From: Henricia sp. BOLD:AAB3569
Lineage: Eukaryota > Echinodermata > Asteroidea > Spinulosida > Echinasteridae
Direction: 5' to 3'
NCBI GenBank assembly: GCA_037783545.1
Contig: JBBELK010000512.1
Coordinates: 41,499 to 105,498, forward strand
Length of the DNA stretch: 64,000 nt
Shown here: positions 10,738 through 23,701 of the stretch, in pieces
Layout of the letters: the number at the start of each line of letters is the position of its first letter
Position numbering within the stretch: the first letter of the stretch is position 1
Translations under genes and position numbers: made by a program
The notes under the pieces: generated by a model
The model's input: only the letters and a program-made list of their open reading frames with translations
The model's database searches: none
Told to the model about the DNA's origin: nothing

Positions 10738-13700
10738 TCCCGTCACAATCTGGGGTGAGTCAACGGCCGTACAAATGTACACCAGCGCGGCGCATGCGCA
10801 GGGTGTCACAACAACCACGGTTAGGGGAATAACCACGCAGCCGAGCTCCGTTTTCCCTAAACTCTGAAATTTCTCCGTCATTTCCCAGCGAAAATCTGTC
10901 AATTTTGCATGACAAGTGCGGAATATATACAGTTTGGAGCATGCAAAATTTGAAGTTGGTTGGAAAATTCCATGATTTCCAAATTTGCCGGCATTTGGGA
11001 CACACTTTGACCTAATTCCCGTCACAATTTTGGGTGAGTCAACGGCCGTACAAATGTACACCAGCGCGGCGCAGGGTGTCCCAACAGCCACGGTTAGGGG
11101 AATAACCACGCAGCCGAGCTCCGTTTTCCCTAAACTCTGAAATTTATCCGTCATTTCCCAGCGAAAATCTGTCAATTTTGCATGACAAGTGCGGAATATA
11201 TACAGTTTGGAGCATGCAAAATTTGAAGTTGGTTGGAAAATTCCTTGATTTCCAAATTTGCCGGCATTTGGGACACACTTTGACCTAATTCCCGTCACAA
11301 TCTGGGGTGAGTCAACGGCCGTACAAATGTACACCAGCGCGGCGCATGTGCAGGGTGTCCCAACAGCCACGGTTAGAGGAATAACCACGCAGCCGAGCTC
11401 CGTTTTCCCTAAACTCTGAAATTTCTCCGTCATTTCCCAGCGAAAATCTGTCAATTTTACATGACAAGTGCGGAATATATACAGTTTGGAGCATGCAAAA
11501 TTTGAAGTTGGTTGGAAAATTCCTTGATTTCCAAATTTGCCGGCATTTGGGACACACTTTGACCTAATTCCCGTCACAATCTGGGGTGAGTCAACGGCCG
11601 TACAAATGTACACCAGCGCGGCGCATGCGCAGGGTGTCCCAACAGCCACGGTTAGAGGAATAACCACGCAGCCGAGCTCCGTTTTCCCTAAACTCTGAAA
11701 TTTCTCCGTCATTTCCCAGCGAAAATCTGTCAATTTTACATGACAAGTGCGGAATATATACAGTTTGGAGCATGCAAAATTTGAAGTTGGTTGGAAAATT
11801 CCTTGATTTCCAAATTTGCCGGCATTTGGGACACACTTTGACCTAATTCCCGTCACAATCTGGGGTGAGTCAACGGCCGTACAAATGTACACCAGCGCGG
11901 CGCAGGGTGTCCCAACAGCCACGGTTAGGGGAATAACCACGCAGCCGAGCTCCGTTTTCCCTAAACTCTGAAATTTCTCCGTCATTTCCCAGCGAAAATC
12001 TGTCAATTTTGCATGACAAGTGCGGAATATATACAGTTTGGAGCATGCAAAATTTGAAGTTGGTTGGAAAATTCCTTGATTTCCAAATTTGCCGGCATTT
12101 GGGACACACTTTGACCTAATTCCCGTCACAACCTGGGGTGAGTCAACGGCCGTTCAAATGTACACCAGCGCGGCGCAGGGTGTCCCAACAGCCACGGTTA
12201 GGGGAATAACCACGCAGCCGAGCTCCGTTTTCCCTAAACTCTGAAATTTCTCCGTCATTTCCCAGCGAAAATCTGTCAATTTTGCATGACAAGTGCGGAA
12301 TATATACAGTTTGGAGCATGCAAAATTTGAAGTTGGTTGGAAAATTCCTTGATTTCCAAATTTGCCGGCATTTGGGACACACTTTGACCTAATTCCCGTC
12401 ACAATCTGGGGTGAGTCAACGGCCGTACAAATGTACACCAGCGCGGCGCATGTGCAGGGTGTCCCAACAGCCACGGTTAGAGGAATAACCACGCAGCCGA
12501 GCTCCGTTTTCCCTAAACTCTGAAATTTCTCCGTCATTTCCCAGCGAAAATCTGTCAATTTTACATGACAAGTGCGGAATATATACAGTTTGGAGCATGC
12601 AAAATTTGAAGTTGGTTGGAAAATTCCTTGATTTCCAAATTTGCCGGCATTTGGGACACACTTTTACCTAATTCCCATCACAATCTGGGGTGAGTCAACG
12701 GCCGTACAAATGTACACCAGCGCGGCGCAGGGTGTCCCAACAGCCACGGTTAGGGGAATAACCACGCAGCCGAGCTCCGTTTTCCCTAAACTCTGAAATT
12801 TATCCGTCATTTCCCAGCGAAAATCTGTCAATTGTGCATGACAAGTGCGGAATATATACAGTTTGGAGCATGCAAAATTTGAAGTTGGTTGGAAAATTCC
12901 TTGATTTCCAAATTTGCCGGCATTTGGGACACACCTTGACCTAATTCCCGTCACAATCTGGGGTGAGTCAACGGCCGTACAAATGTACACCAGCGCGGCG
13001 CATGCGCAGGGTGTCCCAACAGCCACGGTTAGGGGAATAACCACGCAGCCGAGCTCCGTTTTCCCTAAACTCTGAAATTTCTCCGTCATTTCCCAGCGAA
13101 AATCTGTCAATTTTGCATGACAAGTGCGGAATATATACAGTTTGGAGCATGCAAAATTTGAAGTTGGTTGGAAAATTCCTTGATTTCCAAATTTGCCGGC
13201 ATTTGGGACACACTTTGACCTAATTCCCGTCACAATCTGGGGTGAGTCAACGGCCGTACAAATGTACACCAGCGCGGCGCAGGGTGTCCCAACAGCCACG
13301 GTTAGGGGAATAACCACGCAGCCGAGCTCCGTTTTCCCTAAACTCTGAAATTTCTCCGTCATTTCCCCGCGAAAATCTGTCAATTTTGCATGACAAGTGC
13401 GGAATATATACAATTTGGAGCATGCAAAATTTGAAGTTGGTTGGAAAATTCCTTGATTTCCAAATTTGCCGGCATTTGGGACACACTTTGACCTAATTCC
13501 CGTCACAATTTTGGGTGAGTCAACGGCCGTACAAATGTACACCAGCGCGGCGCAGGGTGTCCCAACAGCCACGGTTAGGGGAGTAACCACGCAGCCGAGC
13601 TCCGTTTTCCCAAAACTCTGAAATGTCTCCGTCATTTCCCAGCGAAAATCTGTCAATTGTGCATGACAAGTGCGGAATATATACAGTTTGGAGCATGCAA

Positions 13701-13770
13701 AATTTGAAGTTGGTTGGAAAATTCCTTGATTTCCAAATTTGCCGGCATTTGGGACACACCTTGACCTAAT
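10738..13770. repeat. HOR C, copy 1 (11 monomers, 3033 bp)
   Basis: Eleven units (10738, 11017, 11290, 11569, 11848, 12121, 12394, 12673, 12946, 13225, 13498), five of them long: 11 x 273 + 30 = 3033. Diagnostic variants are TCACAACAACC in the first unit, TTTATCC in the second, ACCTGGGG with GTTCAAAT in the sixth, TTTTACC with TCCCATCA at the seventh/eighth junction, and CCCCGCG with CAATTTGG in the tenth. It abuts copy 2 directly. Confidence 0.9.
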
Positions 13771-16700
13771 TCCCGTCACAATCTGGGGTGAGTCAACGGC
13801 CGTACAAATGTACACCAGCGCGGCGCATGCGCAGGGTGTCACAACAACCACGGTTAGGGGAATAACCACGCAGCCGAGCTCCGTTTTCCCTAAACTCTGA
13901 AATTTCTCCGTCATTTCCCAGCGAAAATCTGTCAATTTTGCATGACAAGTGCGGAATATATACAGTTTGGAGCATGCAAAATTTGAAGTTGGTTGGAAAA
14001 TTCCATGATTTCCAAATTTGCCGGCATTTGGGACACACTTTGACCTAATTCCCGTCACAATTTTGGGTGAGTCAACGGCCGTACAAATGTACACCAGCGC
14101 GGCGCAGGGTGTCCCAACAGCCACGGTTAGGGGAATAACCACGCAGCCGAGCTCCGTTTTCCCTAAACTCTGAAATTTATCCGTCATTTCCCAGCGAAAA
14201 TCTGTCAATTTTGCATGACAAGTGCGGAATATATACAGTTTGGAGCATGCAAAATTTGAAGTTGGTTGGAAAATTCCTTGATTTCCAAATTTGCCGGCAT
14301 TTGGGACACACTTTGACCTAATTCCCGTCACAATCTGGGGTGAGTCAACGGCCGTACAAATGTACACCAGCGCGGCGCATGTGCAGGGTGTCCCAACAGC
14401 CACGGTTAGAGGAATAACCACGCAGCCGAGCTCCGTTTTCCCTAAACTCTGAAATTTCTCCGTCATTTCCCAGCGAAAATCTGTCAATTTTACATGACAA
14501 GTGCGGAATATATACAGTTTGGAGCATGCAAAATTTGAAGTTGGTTGGAAAATTCCTTGATTTCCAAATTTGCCGGCATTTGGGACACACTTTGACCTAA
14601 TTCCCGTCACAATCTGGGGTGAGTCAACGGCCGTACAAATGTACACCAGCGCGGCGCATGCGCAGGGTGTCCCAACAGCCACGGTTAGAGGAATAACCAC
14701 GCAGCCGAGCTCCGTTTTCCCTAAACTCTGAAATTTCTCCGTCATTTCCCAGCGAAAATCTGTCAATTTTACATGACAAGTGCGGAATATATACAGTTTG
14801 GAGCATGCAAAATTTGAAGTTGGTTGGAAAATTCCTTGATTTCCAAATTTGCCGGCATTTGGGACACACTTTGACCTAATTCCCGTCACAATCTGGGGTG
14901 AGTCAACGGCCGTACAAATGTACACCAGCGCGGCGCAGGGTGTCCCAACAGCCACGGTTAGGGGAATAACCACGCAGCCGAGCTCCGTTTTCCCTAAACT
15001 CTGAAATTTCTCCGTCATTTCCCAGCGAAAATCTGTCAATTTTGCATGACAAGTGCGGAATATATACAGTTTGGAGCATGCAAAATTTGAAGTTGGTTGG
15101 AAAATTCCTTGATTTCCAAATTTGCCGGCATTTGGGACACACTTTGACCTAATTCCCGTCACAACCTGGGGTGAGTCAACGGCCGTTCAAATGTACACCA
15201 GCGCGGCGCAGGGTGTCCCAACAGCCACGGTTAGGGGAATAACCACGCAGCCGAGCTCCGTTTTCCCTAAACTCTGAAATTTCTCCGTCATTTCCCAGCG
15301 AAAATCTGTCAATTTTGCATGACAAGTGCGGAATATATACAGTTTGGAGCATGCAAAATTTGAAGTTGGTTGGAAAATTCCTTGATTTCCAAATTTGCCG
15401 GCATTTGGGACACACTTTGACCTAATTCCCGTCACAATCTGGGGTGAGTCAACGGCCGTACAAATGTACACCAGCGCGGCGCATGTGCAGGGTGTCCCAA
15501 CAGCCACGGTTAGAGGAATAACCACGCAGCCGAGCTCCGTTTTCCCTAAACTCTGAAATTTCTCCGTCATTTCCCAGCGAAAATCTGTCAATTTTACATG
15601 ACAAGTGCGGAATATATACAGTTTGGAGCATGCAAAATTTGAAGTTGGTTGGAAAATTCCTTGATTTCCAAATTTGCCGGCATTTGGGACACACTTTTAC
15701 CTAATTCCCATCACAATCTGGGGTGAGTCAACGGCCGTACAAATGTACACCAGCGCGGCGCAGGGTGTCCCAACAGCCACGGTTAGGGGAATAACCACGC
15801 AGCCGAGCTCCGTTTTCCCTAAACTCTGAAATTTCTCCGTCATTTCCCAGCGAAAATCTGTCAATTGTGCATGACAAGTGCGGAATATATACAGTTTGGA
15901 GCATGCAAAATTTGAAGTTGGTTGGAAAATTCCTTGATTTCCAAATTTGCCGGCATTTGGGACACACCTTGACCTAATTCCCGTCACAATCTGGGGTGAG
16001 TCAACGGCCGTACAAATGTACACCAGCGCGGCGCATGCGCAGGGTGTCCCAACAGCCACGGTTAGGGGAATAACCACGCAGCCGAGCTCCGTTTTCCCTA
16101 AACTCTGAAATTTCTCCGTCATTTCCCAGCGAAAATCTGTCAATTTTGCATGACAAGTGCGGAATATATACAGTTTGGAGCATGCAAAATTTGAAGTTGG
16201 TTGGAAAATTCCTTGATTTCCAAATTTGCCGGCATTTGGGACACACTTTGACCTAATTCCCGTCACAATCTGGGGTGAGTCAACGGCCGTACAAATGTAC
16301 ACCAGCGCGGCGCAGGGTGTCCCAACAGCCACGGTTAGGGGAATAACCACGCAGCCGAGCTCCGTTTTCCCTAAACTCTGAAATTTCTCCGTCATTTCCC
16401 CGCGAAAATCTGTCAATTTTGCATGACAAGTGCGGAATATATACAATTTGGAGCATGCAAAATTTGAAGTTGGTTGGAAAATTCCTTGATTTCCAAATTT
16501 GCCGGCATTTGGGACACACTTTGACCTAATTCCCGTCACAATTTTGGGTGAGTCAACGGCCGTACAAATGTACACCAGCGCGGCGCAGGGTGTCCCAACA
16601 GCCACGGTTAGGGGAGTAACCACGCAGCCGAGCTCCGTTTTCCCTAAACTCTGAAATGTCTCCGTCATTTCCCAGGGAAAATCTGTCAATTTTGCATGAC

Positions 16701-16803
16701 AAGTGCGGAATATATACAGTTTGGAGCATGCAAAATTTGAAGTTGGTTGGAAAATTCCTTGATTTCCAAATTTGCCGGCATTTGGGACACACTTTGACCT
16801 AAT
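13771..16803. repeat. HOR C, copy 2 (11 monomers, 3033 bp)
   Basis: Same unit order as 10738-13770, beginning exactly where copy 1 ends. One visible difference is TTTCTCC at 15835 in place of TTTATCC in the matching unit. The last unit (16531) agrees with 13498 in its first half (ACAATTTTGGG, GAGTAACC, ATGTCTCC). It then carries AGGGAAA, TTTTGCATG and CACTTTG where the earlier unit has AGCGAAA, TTGTGCATG and CACCTTG. The junction with the next HOR family therefore lies inside this monomer. Confidence 0.9.
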
Positions 16804-19290
16804 TCCCGTCACAATCTGGGGTGAGTCAACGGCCGTACAAATGTACACCAGCGCGGCGCATGTGCAGGGTGTCCCAACAGCCACGGTTAGAGGAATAACC
16901 ACGCAGCCGAGCTCCGTTTTCCCTAAACTCTGAAATTTCTCCGTCATTTCCCAGCGAAAATCTGTCAATTTTACATGACAAGTGCGGAATATATACAGTT
17001 TGGAGCATGCAAAATTTGAAGTTGGTTGGAAAATTCCTTGATTTCCAAATTTGCCGGCATTTGGGACACACTTTGACCTAATTCCCGTCACAATCTGGGG
17101 TGAGTCAACGGCCGTACAAATGTACACCAGCGCGGCGCATGCGCAGGGTGTCCCAACAGCCACGGTCAGAGGAATAACCACGCAGCCGAGCTCCGTTTTC
17201 CCTAAACTCTGAAATTTCTCCGTCATTTCCCAGCGAAATTCTGTCAATTTTACATGACAAGTGCGGAATATATACAGTTTGGAGCATGCAAAATTTGAAG
17301 TTGGTTGGAAAATTCCTTGATTTCCAAATTTGCCGGCATTTGGGACACACTTTGACCTAATTCCCGTCACAATCTGGGGTGAGTCAACGGCCGTACAAAT
17401 GTACACCAGCGCGGCGCATGCGCAGGGTGTCCCAACAGCCACGGTTAGGGGAATAACCATGCAGCCGAGCTCCGTTTTCCCTAAACTCTGAAATTTCTCC
17501 GTCATTTCCCAGCGAAAATCTGTCAATTTTGCATGACAAGTGCGGAATATATACAGTTTGGAGCATGCAAAACTTGAAGTTGGTTGGAAAATTCCTTGAT
17601 TTCCAAATTTGCCGGCATTTGGGACACACTTTGACCTAATTCCCGTCACAATCTGGGGTGAGTCAACGGCCGTACAAATGTACACCAGCGCGGCGCAGGG
17701 TGTCCCAACAGCCACGGTTAGGGGAATAACCACGCAGCCGAGCTCCGTTTTCCCTAAACTCTGAAATTTCTCCGTCATTTCCCCGCGAAAATCTGTCAAT
17801 TTTGCATGACAAGTGCGGAATATATACAGTTTGGAGCATGCAAAATTTGAAGTTGGTTGGAAAATTCCTTGATTTCCAAATTTTCCGGCATTTGGGACAC
17901 ACTTTGACCTAATTCCCGTCACAATCTGGGGTGAGTCAACAGCCGTACAAATGTACACCAGCGCGGCGCAGGGTGTCCCAACAGCCACAGTGAGGGGAAT
18001 AACCACGCAGCCGAGCTCCGTTTTCCCTAAACTCTGAAATTTCTCCGTCATTTCCCAGCGAAAATCTGTCAATTTTACATGACAAGTGCGGAATATATAC
18101 AGTTTGGAGCATGCAAAATTTGAAGTTGGTTGGAAAATTCCTTGATTTCCAAATTTGCCGGCATTTGGGACACACTTTGACCTAATTCCCGTCACAATCT
18201 GGGGTGAGTCAACGGCCGTACAAATGTACACCAGCGCGGCGCAGGGTGTCCCAACAGCCACGGTTAGGGGAATAACCACGCAGCCGAGCTCCGTTTTCCC
18301 TAAACTCTGAAATTTCTCCGTCATTTCCCCGCGAAAATCTGTCAATTTTGCATGACAAGTGCGGAATATATACAATTTGGAGCATGCAAAATTTGAAGTT
18401 GGTTGGAAAATTCCTTGATTTCCAAATTTGCCGGCATTTGGGACACAATTTGACCTAATTCCCGTCACAATTTTGGGTGAGTCAACGGCCGTACAAATGT
18501 ACACCAGCGCGGCGCAGGGTGTCCCAACAGCCACGGTTAGGGGAGTAACCACACAGCCGAGCTCCGTTTTCCCTAAACTCTGAAATGTCTCCGTCATTTC
18601 CCAGGGAAAATCTGTCAATTTTGCATGACAAGTGCGGAATATATACAGTTTGGAGCATGCAAAATTTGAAGTTGGTTGGAAAATTCCTTGATTTCCAAAT
18701 TTGCCGGCATTTGGGACACACTTTGACCAAATTCCCGTCACAATCTGGGGTGAGTCAACGGCCGTACAAATGTACACCAGCGCGGCGCATGTGCAGGGTG
18801 TCCCAACAGCCACGGTTAGAGGAATAACCACGCAGCCGAGCTCCGCTTTCCCTAAACTCTGAAATTTCTCCGTAATTTCCCAGCGAAAATCTGTCAATTT
18901 TACATGACAAGTGCGGAATATATACAGTTTGGAGCATGCAAAATTTGAAGTTGGTTGGAAAATTCCTTGATTTCCAAATTTGCCGGCATTTGGGACACAC
19001 TTTGACCTAATTCCCGTCACAATCTGGGGTGAGTCAACGGCCGTACAAATGTACACCAGCGCGGCGCATGCGCAGGGTGTCCCAACAGCCACGGTTAGGG
19101 GAATAACCACGCAGCCGAGCTCCGTTTTCCCTAAACTCTGAAATTTCTCCGTCATTTCCCCGCGAAAATCTGTCAATTTTGCATGACAAGTGCGGAATAT
19201 ATACAATTTGGAGCATGCAAAATTTGAAGTTGGTTGGAAAATTCCTTGATTTCCAAATTTGCCGGCATTTGGGACACACTTTGACCTAAT
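16531..19290. repeat. HOR D, copy 1 (10 monomers, 2760 bp)
   Basis: Ten units, five long (16531, 16804, 17083, 17362, 17641, 17914, 18187, 18460, 18733, 19012). Diagnostic variants: AGGGAAA; GGTCAGAGG with GCGAAATT; ACCATGCAG with AAACTTGAAG; CCCCGCG with TTTTCCGG; CAACAGCCGT with CACAGTGAGG; CAATTTGG; ACCACACAG with GACCAAATT; GCTTTCC with CGTAATTT. The first unit is shared with the end of HOR C copy 2. Confidence 0.9.
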
Positions 19291-22044
19291 TCCCGTCACA
19301 ATTTTGGGTGAGTCAACGGCCGTACAAATGTACACCAGCGCGGCGCAGGGTGTCCCAACAGCCACGGTTAGGGGAGTAACCACGCAGCCGAGCTCCGTTT
19401 TCCCTAAACTCTGAAATGTCTCCGTCATTTCCCAGGGAAAATCTGTCAATTTTGCATGACAAGTGCGGAATATATACAGTTTGGAGCATGCAAAATTTGA
19501 AGTTGGTTGGAAAATTCCTTGATTTCCAAATTTGCCGGCATTTGGGACACACTTTGACCTAATTCCCGTCACAATCTGGGGTGAGTCAACGGCCGTACAA
19601 ATGTACACCAGCGCGGCGCATGTGCAGGGTGTCCCAACAGCCACGGTTAGAGGAATAACCACGCAGCCGAGCTCCGTTTTCCCTAAACTCTGAAATTTCT
19701 CCGTCAATTCCCAGCGAAAATCTGTCAATTTTACATGACAAGTGCGGAATATATACAGTTTGGAGCATGCAAAATTTGAAGTTGGTTGGAAAATTCCTTG
19801 ATTTCCAAATTTGCCGGCATTTGGGACACACTTTGACCTAATTCCCGTCACAATCTGGGGTGAGTCAACGGCCGTACAAATGTACACCAGCGCGGCGCAT
19901 GCGCAGGGTGTCCCAACAGCCACGGTCAGAGGAATAACCACGCAGCCGAGCTCCGTTTTCCCTAAACTCTGAAATTTCTCCGTCATTTCCCAGCGAAATT
20001 CTGTCAATTTTACATGACAAGTGCGGAATATATACAGTTTGGAGCATGCAAAATTTGAAGTTGGTTGGAAAATTCCTTGATTTCCAAATTTGCCGGCATT
20101 TGGGACACACTTTGACCTAATTCCCGTCACAATCTGGGGTGAGTCAACGGCCGTACAAATGTACACCAGCGCGGCGCATGCGCAGGGTGTCCCAACAGCC
20201 ACGGTTAGGGGAATAACCATGCAGCCGAGCTCCGTTTTCCCTAAACTCTGAAATTTCTCCGTCATTTCCCAGCGAAAATCTGTCAATTTTGCATGACAAG
20301 TGCGGAATATATACAGTTTGGAGCATGCAAAACTTGAAGTTGGTTGGAAAATTCCTTGATTTCCAAATTTGCCGGCATTTGGGACACACTTTGACCTAAT
20401 TCCCGTCACAATCTGGGGTGAGTCAACGGCCGTACAAATGTACACCAGCGCGGCGCAGGGTGTCCCAACAGCCACGGTTAGGGGAATAACCACGCAGCCG
20501 AGCTCCGTTTTCCCTAAACTCTGAAATTTCTCCGTCATTTCCCCGCGAAAATCTGTCAATTTTGCATGACAAGTGCGGAATATATACAGTTTGGAGCATG
20601 CAAAATTTGAAGTTGGTTGGAAAATTCCTTGATTTCCAAATTTTCCGGCATTTGGGACACACTTTGACCTAATTCCCGTCACAATCTGGGGTGAGTCAAC
20701 AGCCGTACAAATGTACACCAGCGCGGCGCAGGGTGTCCCAACAGCCACAGTGAGGGGAATAACCACGCAGCCGAGCTCCGTTTTCCCTAAACTCTGAAAT
20801 TTCTCCGTCATTTCCCAGCGAAAATCTGTCAATTTTACATGACAAGTGCGGAATATATACAGTTTGGAGCATGCAAAATTTGAAGTTGGTTGGAAAATTC
20901 CTTGATTTCCAAATTTGCCGGCATTTGGGACACACTTTGACCTAATTCCCGTCACAATCTGGGGTGAGTCAACGGCCGTACAAATGTACACCAGCGCGGC
21001 GCAGGGTGTCCCAACAGCCACGGTTAGGGGAATAACCACGCAGCCGAGCTCCGTTTTCCCTAAACTCTGAAATTTCTCCGTCATTTCCCCGCGAAAATCT
21101 GTCAATTTTGCATGACAAGTGCGGAATATATACAATTTGGAGCATGCAAAATTTGAAGTTGGTTGGAAAATTCCTTGATTTCCAAATTTGCCGGCATTTG
21201 GGACACACTTTGACCTAATTCCCGTCACAATTTTGGGTGAGTCAACGGCCGTACAAATGTACACCAGCGCGGCGCAGGGTGTCCCAACAGCCACGGTTAG
21301 GGGAGTAACCACACAGCCGAGCTCCGTTTTCCCTAAACTCTGAAATGTCTCCGTCATTTCCCAGGGAAAATCTGTCAATTTTGCATGACAAGTGCGGAAT
21401 ATATACAGTTTGGAGCATGCAAAATTTGAAGTTGGTTGGAAAATTCCTTGATTTCCAAATTTGCCGGCATTTGGGACACACTTTGACCAAATTCCCGTCA
21501 CAATCTGGGGTGAGTCAACGGCCGTACAAATGTACACCAGCGCGGCGCATGTGCAGGGTGTCCCAACAGCCACGGTTAGAGGAATAACCACGCAGCCGAG
21601 CTCCGCTTTCCCTAAACTCTGAAATTTCTCCGTAATTTCCCAGCGAAAATCTGTCAATTTTACATGACAAGTGCGGAATATATACAGTTTGGAGCATGCA
21701 AAATTTGAAGTTGGTTGGAAAATTCCTTGATTTCCAAATTTGCCGGCATTTGGGACACACTTTGACCTAATTCCCGTCACAATCTGGGGTGAGTCAACGG
21801 CCGTACAAATGTACACCAGCGCGGCGCAGGGTGTCCCAACAGCCACGGTTAGGGGAATAACCACGCAGCCGAGCTCCGTTTTCCCTAAACTCTGAAATTT
21901 CTCCGTCATTTCCCCGCGAAAATCTGTCAATTTTGCATGACAAGTGCGGAATATATACAATTTGGAGCATGCAAAATTTGAAGTTGGTTGGAAAATTCCT
22001 TGATTTCCAAATTTGCCGGCATTTGGGACACACTTTGACCTAAT
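19291..22044. repeat. HOR D, copy 2 (10 monomers, 2754 bp)
   Basis: Matches copy 1 unit by unit at an offset of 2760 bp. The last unit (21772) is short where the equivalent at 19012 is long, which accounts for the 6-bp length difference. Other differences are single bases, such as GTCAATTCCC near 19705 versus GTCATTTCCC. Confidence 0.9.
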
Positions 22045-22596
22045 TCCCGTCACAATTTTGGGTGAGTCAACGGCCGTACAAATGTACACCAGCGCGGCGC
22101 AGGGTGTCCCAACAGCCACGGTTAGGGGAGTAACCACGCAGCCGAGCTCCGTTTTCCCTAAACTCTGAAATGTCTCCGTCATTTCCCAGGGAAAATCTGT
22201 CAATTTTGCATGACAAGTGCGGAATATATACAGTTTGGAGCATGCAAAATTTGAAGTTGGTTGGAAAATTCCTTGATTTCCAAATTTGCCGGCATTTGGG
22301 ACACACTTTGACCTAATTCCCGTCACAATCTGGGGTGAGTCAACGGCCGTACAAATGTACACCAGCGCGGCGCATGTGCAGGGTGTCCCAACAGCCACGG
22401 TTAGAGGAATAACCACGCAGCCGAGCTCCGCTTTCCCTAAACTCTGAAATTTCTCCGTAATTTCCCAGCGAAAATCTGTCAATTTTACATGACAAGTGCG
22501 GAATATATACAGTTTGGAGCATGCAAAATTTGAAGTTGGTTGGAAAATTCCTTGATTTCCAAATTTGCCGGCATTTGGGACACACTTTGACCTAAT
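22045..22596. repeat. HOR D, contracted third copy (2 monomers)
   Basis: The unit at 22045 equals the first unit of HOR D (AGGGAAA, ATGTCTCC). The next one, at 22318, equals the ninth (GCTTTCC, CGTAATTT). The seven units normally between them are missing, so this is a deletion derivative produced by exchange between out-of-register monomers. Confidence 0.8.
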
Positions 22597-23701
22597 TCCC
22601 GTCACAATCTGGGGTGAGTCAACGGCCGTACAAATGTACACCAGCGCGGCGCATGCGCAGGGTGTCCCAACAGCCACGGTTAGAGGAATAACCACGCAGC
22701 CGAGCTCCGTTTTCCCTAAACTCTGAAATTTCTCCGTCATTTCCCAGCGAAAATCTGTCAATTTTACATGACAAGTGCGGAATATATATAGTTTGGAGCA
22801 TGCAAAATTTGAAGTTGGTTGGAAAATTCCTTGATTTCCAAATTTGCCGGCATTTGGGACACACTTTGACCTAATTCCCGTCACAATCTGGGGTGAGTCA
22901 ACGGCCGTACAAATGTACACCAGCGCGGCGCAGGGTGTCCCAACAGCCACGGTTAGGGGAATAACCACGCAGCCGAGCTCCGTTTTCCCTAAACTCTGAA
23001 ATTTCTCTGTCATTTCCCAGCGAAAATCTGTCAATTGTGCATGACAAGTGCGGAATATATACAGTTTGGAGCATGCAAAATTTGAAGTTGGTTGGAAAAT
23101 TCCTTGATTTCCAAATTTGCCGGCATTTGGGACACACTTTGACCTAATTCCCGTCACAATCTGGGGTGAGTCAACGGCCGTACAAATGTACACCAGCGCG
23201 GCGCATGCGCAGGGTGTCCCAACAGCCACGGTTAGAGGAATAACCACGCAGCCGAGCTCCGTTTTCCCTAAACTCTGAAATTTCTCCGTCATTTCCCAGC
23301 GAAAATCTGTCAATTTTACATGACAAGTGCGGAATATATACAGTTTGGAGCATGCAAAATTTGAAGTTGGTTGGAAAATTCCTTGATTTCCAAATTTGCC
23401 GGCATTTGGGACACACTTTGACCTAATTCCCGTCACAATCTGGGGTGAGTCAACGGCCGTACAAATGTACACCAGCGCGGCGCAGGGTGTCCCAACAGCC
23501 ACGGTTAGGGGAATAACCACGCAGCCGAGCTCTGTTTTCCCTAAACTCTGAAAATTTCTCCGTCATTTCCCAGCGAAAATCTGTCAATTGTGCATGACAA
23601 GTGCGGAATATATACAGTTTGGAGCATGCAAAATTTGAAGTTGGTTGGAAAATTCCTTGATTTCCAAATTTGCCGGCATTTGGGACACACCTTGACCTAA
23701 T
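22597..23701. repeat. 552-bp dimer in two copies
   Basis: A long AGAGG/TTTTACATG unit followed by a short TTGTGCATG unit (22597, 22876) is repeated at 23149 and 23428. Private differences are ATATATAG (22790s), CTCTGTCATT (about 23007), CTCTGTTTT and an extra A in GAAAATTTCTCC (about 23550). The extra A makes the last unit 274 bp. Confidence 0.8.

Larger units (their letters stand above)
15697..23520 (-). other. Long open frame created by the satellite, not called as a gene
   Basis: A stop-free minus-strand frame of 2607 codons spans about 28 monomers. Each monomer contributes 91 or 93 codons (the 6-bp duplication adds two), with recognisable blocks such as KFQSLGKTELGC, VAVGTPC and GNQGIFQPTS. 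It exists because both standard lengths are multiples of three and one of six frames has no stop; similar frames appear wherever several 273/279 units follow one another. It is ended by changes such as one-base indels. Residues vary freely at several sites (W/G/P/L/C at one, Q/K at another), and the frame has no unique N- or C-terminal domain. I see no promoter, intron or polyadenylation signal tied to it. I regard it as a by-product, while noting that transcription of satellites is common and a repetitive peptide cannot be excluded. Confidence 0.3.

Noticed and set aside
18585-18827. Plus-strand 80-codon open frame (and its copy at 21345)
   Set aside because: It exists because of local substitutions (GACCAAATT and AGGGAAA) in two HOR copies; it spans a monomer junction and has no independent support.
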